Shown in pieces: positions 52,629 to 55,727 of a stretch of 55,727 nt of DNA (its first letter is position 1; each line of letters starts with the position of its first letter). This stretch comes from Actinomycetes bacterium (GTDB taxonomy: Bacteria > Actinomycetota > Acidimicrobiia > Acidimicrobiales > RAAP-2). Under the pieces are notes generated by a model, which did no database searches, was not told where the DNA came from, and worked only from the letters and a program-made list of their open reading frames with translations. The stretch spans positions 1-55,727 of the forward strand of contig JAJYWG010000377.1 in assembly GCA_021791615.1 (NCBI GenBank). Reading direction: 5' to 3'. Both the position numbers and the translations under genes were made by a program.

Positions 52629-52760
52629 ATGGCGACGAGCAAGAAGGACGCCACCAAGGCAGGCCGGCTCCTGCGCGATCCGAAGACGCCGAAGCCGATC
52701 CGTTCGGTAGCGGCCAGCGATCTGGCCCAGGCCAACTCCAAGAAGGGCGGCAAGAAGTAG
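52629..52760 (+). CDS. Lys-rich microprotein
   Basis: A 43-aa protein (MATSKKDATKAGRLLRDP at the start, NSKKGGKK at the end) with a strong ribosome site (GAGAGGAGG) before the ATG. It lies 74 bp after the TIR-like gene. High Lys content and small size suggest a nucleic-acid- or partner-binding peptide, perhaps an antitoxin-like partner. No family recognised. Confidence 0.6.
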   Translation: MATSKKDATKAGRLLRDPKTPKPIRSVAASDLAQANSKKGGKK

Positions 52761-52791
52761 CCGTCTCAGAACAAACCGGGCAGGGTGCCAC

Positions 52792-53295
52792 ATGAGCGTC
52801 ACTGACTACGAGCTGAACTGGCTCAACCAGCACTTCAACGTTTCCATCCAACTGAGTCACGTCCTCAAGCTGAACCCTGGCTACGGCGGTCCGAAGCGCT
52901 TCCAGGTGCTCGATGCCATCGCCAAGGAGCTGGGCATTAGAGACGTCACGACCCTCAGGGATGCGACGTACATCCTGATTGAGGGCTATGTCCCGGCCCT
53001 TGAGAAACTGCTGACCGAGGACCCCGGGAGCTGGATCAGCGACATCGACACCGGTCGGCCTCGGCAAGTAGCCCACGCGGCCGTCGATCGCCTGATCGCC
53101 GACGACGTCATCTGTGTGATGCGGGACTTCGGATGGGAGCGGGACAGGGTTACCGCCTCGGTCGTCGAGGTCCAAGCAGCTCTCGCCGAAGCGCTGGAAC
53201 GGCGTCTCGCTGAGCGCACCCGCAAGATGATCGACCGTTGGCGCTCCAGCGGACGCTGGACGTCGAAGCTCAAGCTCGGAATCCTCTCGCGGTAG
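52792..53295 (+). CDS. Hypothetical protein downstream of the TIR-like gene
   Basis: A 167-aa helical soluble protein (YELNWLNQHFNVSIQLSHVL near the N-terminus) with a basic C-terminus (RKMIDRWRSSGRWTSKLKLG). No family recognised. The ATG at 52792 is 31 bp after the microprotein stop. It is likely part of the same transcript. Confidence 0.65.
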   Translation: MSVTDYELNWLNQHFNVSIQLSHVLKLNPGYGGPKRFQVLDAIAKELGIRDVTTLRDATYILIEGYVPALEKLLTEDPGSWISDIDTGRPRQVAHAAVDRLIADDVICVMRDFGWERDRVTASVVEVQAALAEALERRLAERTRKMIDRWRSSGRWTSKLKLGILSR

Positions 53296-53318
53296 CAGTC
53301 GTTTGGAGTGAGGCTCCC

Positions 53319-53711
53319 ATGACCGATAAGCCCGAGCCGATTCTCGTCGACCTCACGCAGTTCGAGTCTCTGGATCACGCCAAGCAGGTGATCTGGCGTG
53401 ACCGGGGGTTCGATGACTGCGTGAAGCGAGATCTCATGGAAGCGATCGAATCGCCGGAGGGTTTCAGCGCGGATCTGGCATTTGTGTTCAGTTCGATTTC
53501 CCGCGCTCGGGCGCTCCACGAGGCGATCGTTCGGGAGATTGGATACGACAATCCGCAAGCGGTGTTCACGCTGATGCGGCAATTCGCTGAGACCGTCGCC
53601 CTCATTCGCTACACAGCGGATCACCCGCGCTACTTCGAGACCGTAGTGCGTGATCCGCAGGACTTACAGCCTGGGATGCTGAACAGGGTGACTCACAAAG
53701 TCGACGCGTGA
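53319..53711 (+). pseudogene. Helical protein gene truncated by the insertion sequence
   Basis: An open frame of 130 codons starting MTDKPEPILVDLTQFESLDH. The helical region RALHEAIVREIGYDNPQAVF to ALIRYTADHP resembles the start of longer HEPN/DUF5677-like proteins. The final codons (NRVTHKVDA) are encoded by the left inverted repeat of the IS beginning at 53684, so the native C-terminus is missing. The rest of the gene should lie right after the window. Confidence 0.7.
53684..53703 (+). repeat. IS left terminal inverted repeat
   Basis: Imperfect inverted partner of 55708-55727; CAGGG and CACAAAGTCG are shared. It supplies the last codons of the truncated upstream gene. Confidence 0.75.
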
Positions 53712-53873
53712 ATCTCGGGTTCTCGGGGACGCTTCGAGGTGCACGACGGTGGTTGGCGAGCCGTTGGTGACTGCCCAGGCCGCAGTCACGGTCGCACGGG
53801 CCGTCCGACCACGTTGCTGGACGCGAGAGAGCCACGGGTGGCACGCTTGGCGCAGCTGTCGAAGGCGTCGTCC

Positions 53874-55634
53874 TCAGGCGCCGAGGAGCACTGCGGCACG
53901 AGTGGCGTCACGGGCGACCCAGCGGGTCGAAGCAGCGATGTTGGTGGCGCCGGCCAGGCGCAACAGGCTGATGGCGAGATTGCGCAGGGTGGCCAGTGCC
54001 CTTGGCCGTGATCCGGGTGCTCTCATCTGGTGGCGATCCTCGTCGTAGGTCCAGTCCCTCACGTAGTGGACCTTGTTCTCGATCCCCCAGTGCTCCCGGA
54101 CGTGTTGGCCAAGGCGCTTCGCGTCGCCACGCTCCTTGGACACGCTGGTCACGTAGTAGGAGGTCTCGGCTGAGCTCATCACGTCGGCGAGGTCCCCTCG
54201 TTCGCGATAGACGAGGACGACTTGGGCCGCGTGGGGGAAGTCGACCTCTGCGGGAACCTCTGCCACCCGGACGTAGCGGTGCTCGGTGCGCCCGTGTCCA
54301 CGGCAGCTTTCGGCATGCTCGGGCGAGAAGCGTTCCGGCGGCATTGCCATGAGAGCGGCCAGCAGGTTCGGCTGGTTGTCCTTCACCTGCAGCAGGTAGT
54401 CCGCGTGCATGTCTTCGACGACGAGCCGTGCGTGCTCACGCTGGGCGTGCAGCGCGTCGGCGGTGATGAGGCAACCCGAGATGTCACCGAGCGAGGCGAG
54501 CAAGGGGCCGAAGGCGGTGATCTCGTTCGACTTCTCGTCGACCTCTGATTGGCCGATGACGATGCCCGTTCCATGGACCATGGCGCTGAACAGGTGCACA
54601 CAGCGCCCGTCCTCGCGCAGAGCGCCTCGCAGTGATTTGCCGTCGAGGGCGAGCGCCAGCGAGCTGCCGCTCAGGTTCCCGGCTTTGACCTGGCTGAACA
54701 GCCAGGCTCCGACCACTCGGTCGAGTGCTGTGGTGTCGACGGCACCGAGTGCCCGTCGGAAGGTCTCTGCGTGGGGGGCTACGTAGCGCTTCTTCGTCGG
54801 GTGGTACTTGGCGCCGAGACGACCGAGAACCTCTTGGGGACAGTCGGCTGCGTACTCGCCGATCGACGACGTCGATCGTGCACCGGCCAAGGTGGCCGCG
54901 GTCGCGATCGCCAGGATCGAGGAGAGCCGATGGCGCACTCCACGCCGCATCCGATGGTCGACGATCTCGTCGAGAGCGCTGAGCAGGCCGGACTCGCCGG
55001 CGAAGTCGAGTGCCGTGAGATCGATCACGGGTCTCCTTTCCCCGGTCAAGATCGGGTGGTCGAACGGGTCGGTGAGGATCCGACGTGCGTCGCGTCGCAG
55101 CAGCCGGGCGAAGCTGAGCTTCACTGAGCCGTGATAGTGGTAACGGCCCGCGCTCCTCGAGTACCCGAGCGTCTCGCCGAGCAGGCTGAAGCCCCCGGCC
55201 CGGTAGCACGTGCCGACGTGGCGGGCGGGATCGACGAAGGTCTCGACGAGAACCACAGGGTGGTGCCACCGGCTCTCGAAATCAGATGACAGGCGAGCCA
55301 GGGTCTTGGCCAGCACGTTGGTCGCGAGATTGGCCGTCCGTCCAGCGGGCAGGATGCAGAAGCGCTGGTTGTTCGTGATGTACTTCAGCCGACGGAAGTG
55401 CTGGTCGTCCGACCAGCCGATGTAGGTGTCACGAGGTCTGCAGGCAAGAGCGGCGGCACCGAAGCCGACGACGGCCAGCCATTGCCCGTCGCTGCCGAGT
55501 GCGACATAGCGCATCGTTTCGCCCACCAGGCGATGGCCGAGCCAATGGTGCTCGTCGAGCGACTCGTCGAAGCGGATCCGCTCTCCTGGGAGGATCGGTC
55601 GCACCGATACCGTCGCGAGGAAGGGGTCCGGCAC
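53874..55634 (-). CDS. ISAs1-family transposase with N-terminal DUF4338 (DruA-like) domain
   Basis: A 586-aa protein. Residues 1-190 match short DUF4338 proteins: HHWLGHRLVGETMRYVAL, then PRDTYIGWS, YITNNQRFCILP and RWHHPVVLVETFVDPARHVG. The rest is an ISAs1-type DDE transposase: the DDE_Tnp_1-associated segment, ALDGKSLRGA (first Asp), DALHAQ (second Asp) and EHWGIENKVHYVRDWTY with the Glu in the conserved block. It has a GTG start and appears intact. It is the second DUF4338 protein in this 10-kb stretch. Confidence 0.9.
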   Translation of the reverse strand: MPDPFLATVSVRPILPGERIRFDESLDEHHWLGHRLVGETMRYVALGSDGQWLAVVGFGAAALACRPRDTYIGWSDDQHFRRLKYITNNQRFCILPAGRTANLATNVLAKTLARLSSDFESRWHHPVVLVETFVDPARHVGTCYRAGGFSLLGETLGYSRSAGRYHYHGSVKLSFARLLRRDARRILTDPFDHPILTGERRPVIDLTALDFAGESGLLSALDEIVDHRMRRGVRHRLSSILAIATAATLAGARSTSSIGEYAADCPQEVLGRLGAKYHPTKKRYVAPHAETFRRALGAVDTTALDRVVGAWLFSQVKAGNLSGSSLALALDGKSLRGALREDGRCVHLFSAMVHGTGIVIGQSEVDEKSNEITAFGPLLASLGDISGCLITADALHAQREHARLVVEDMHADYLLQVKDNQPNLLAALMAMPPERFSPEHAESCRGHGRTEHRYVRVAEVPAEVDFPHAAQVVLVYRERGDLADVMSSAETSYYVTSVSKERGDAKRLGQHVREHWGIENKVHYVRDWTYDEDRHQMRAPGSRPRALATLRNLAISLLRLAGATNIAASTRWVARDATRAAVLLGA

Positions 55635-55707
55635 CCCACTACGACTACCAGGGCAGAGGCGAGAACGCCAGTACCCTCTGATTGTCCCAGATCAGCCGCC
55701 TGTTTCA

Positions 55708-55727
55708 ACGACTTTGTGGAGGCCCTG
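55708..55727 (-). repeat. IS right terminal inverted repeat
   Basis: The complement reads CAGGGCCTCCACAAAGTCGT, matching the left end. It is the last 20 bases of the window. Confidence 0.75.

Larger units (their letters stand above)
32030..55727. mobile_element. Putative integrated island at tRNA-Val, right end not seen
   Basis: Left boundary: a serine recombinase abuts and reads into tRNA-Val. Contents are accessory: methyltransferases, a pilus-like cassette, recombinase debris, defence-type operons and an insertion sequence. No second copy of the tRNA 3' end is visible, so the right attachment site is either beyond the window or lost. The exact left edge is approximate. Confidence 0.45.
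53684..55727. mobile_element. ISAs1-type insertion sequence with DUF4338-fused transposase
   Basis: A 2044-bp element. The left end CAGGGTGACTCACAAAGTCG (53684-53703) and the complement of the right end CAGGGCCTCCACAAAGTCGT (55708-55727) share CAGGG and CACAAAGTCG with one base of offset. It contains a single transposase gene on the minus strand. It is longer than usual for ISAs1 elements because of the extra N-terminal domain. The target duplication cannot be seen because the window stops at the right end. Confidence 0.8.

Overview
This is high-GC bacterial DNA, about 70 percent G+C by eye. A fused 2-oxoglutarate decarboxylase/dehydrogenase (Kgd type), SARP-like BTAD regulators, an SCP2-like lipid carrier, an APH-like kinase of the kind found in lipid catabolism, and apparent leaderless TANNNT promoters together suggest an actinobacterium. 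I infer an Acidimicrobiia-like lineage rather than a mycobacterium or streptomycete. That placement is inference; there is no rRNA in the window.

Positions 1-31.8 kb look like chromosomal backbone. In order they hold kgd, a NYN ribonuclease fused to a histone-H1-like repeat and an S1-like domain, a FabZ-like dehydratase, exodeoxyribonuclease III, and a sulfatase. A convergent block follows with an acetolactate-synthase-like enzyme, a GlcD-like oxidase and a UvrD-like helicase. Next comes a coupled amine oxidase, SCP2-like protein and APC permease operon. A second block holds a membrane-anchored LysM-BTAD regulator with two accessory genes, a small unknown protein, an APH-like kinase, a diguanylate cyclase and an aldehyde dehydrogenase. 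It continues with a partial duplicate of an acyltransferase-SGNH gene, a CHAP hydrolase, the intact acyltransferase-SGNH gene, a lipoprotein, an inositol-monophosphatase-like enzyme and hypothetical genes.

At 31968 a tRNA-Val(UAC) gene marks a sharp change. A large serine recombinase on the opposite strand reads into the tRNA, and everything to its right looks like an integrated accessory island. It holds two overlapping DNA methyltransferases, a TadE/TadG/LysM-BTAD/prepilin-peptidase cassette, and recombinase debris at 40.2-40.9 kb. A large three-gene defence-like operon under a small HTH gene follows (50983 down to 40976). A second rightward cluster contains a zinc-ribbon microprotein, a TIR-like (Cap12/Pycsar-type) effector, a Lys-rich microprotein and two unknown genes. 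The last of these is cut by an ISAs1-type insertion sequence whose right end coincides with the end of the window.

The best candidate for an undescribed system is the operon at 40976-50983. It encodes a HTH protein, a 1226-aa DruA-like (DUF4338) protein fused to a P-loop ATPase, a 512-aa protein of unknown fold, and a 1533-aa protein joining a PD-(D/E)XK-like nuclease motif to a HerA-like ATPase. Gene sizes and order recall the DptF/DptG/DptH (DndFGH) restriction module, but no dnd modification genes are visible and the DruA fusion is not part of that module as I know it. All four genes are joined by 4-bp stop/start overlaps, so they are very probably co-translated.
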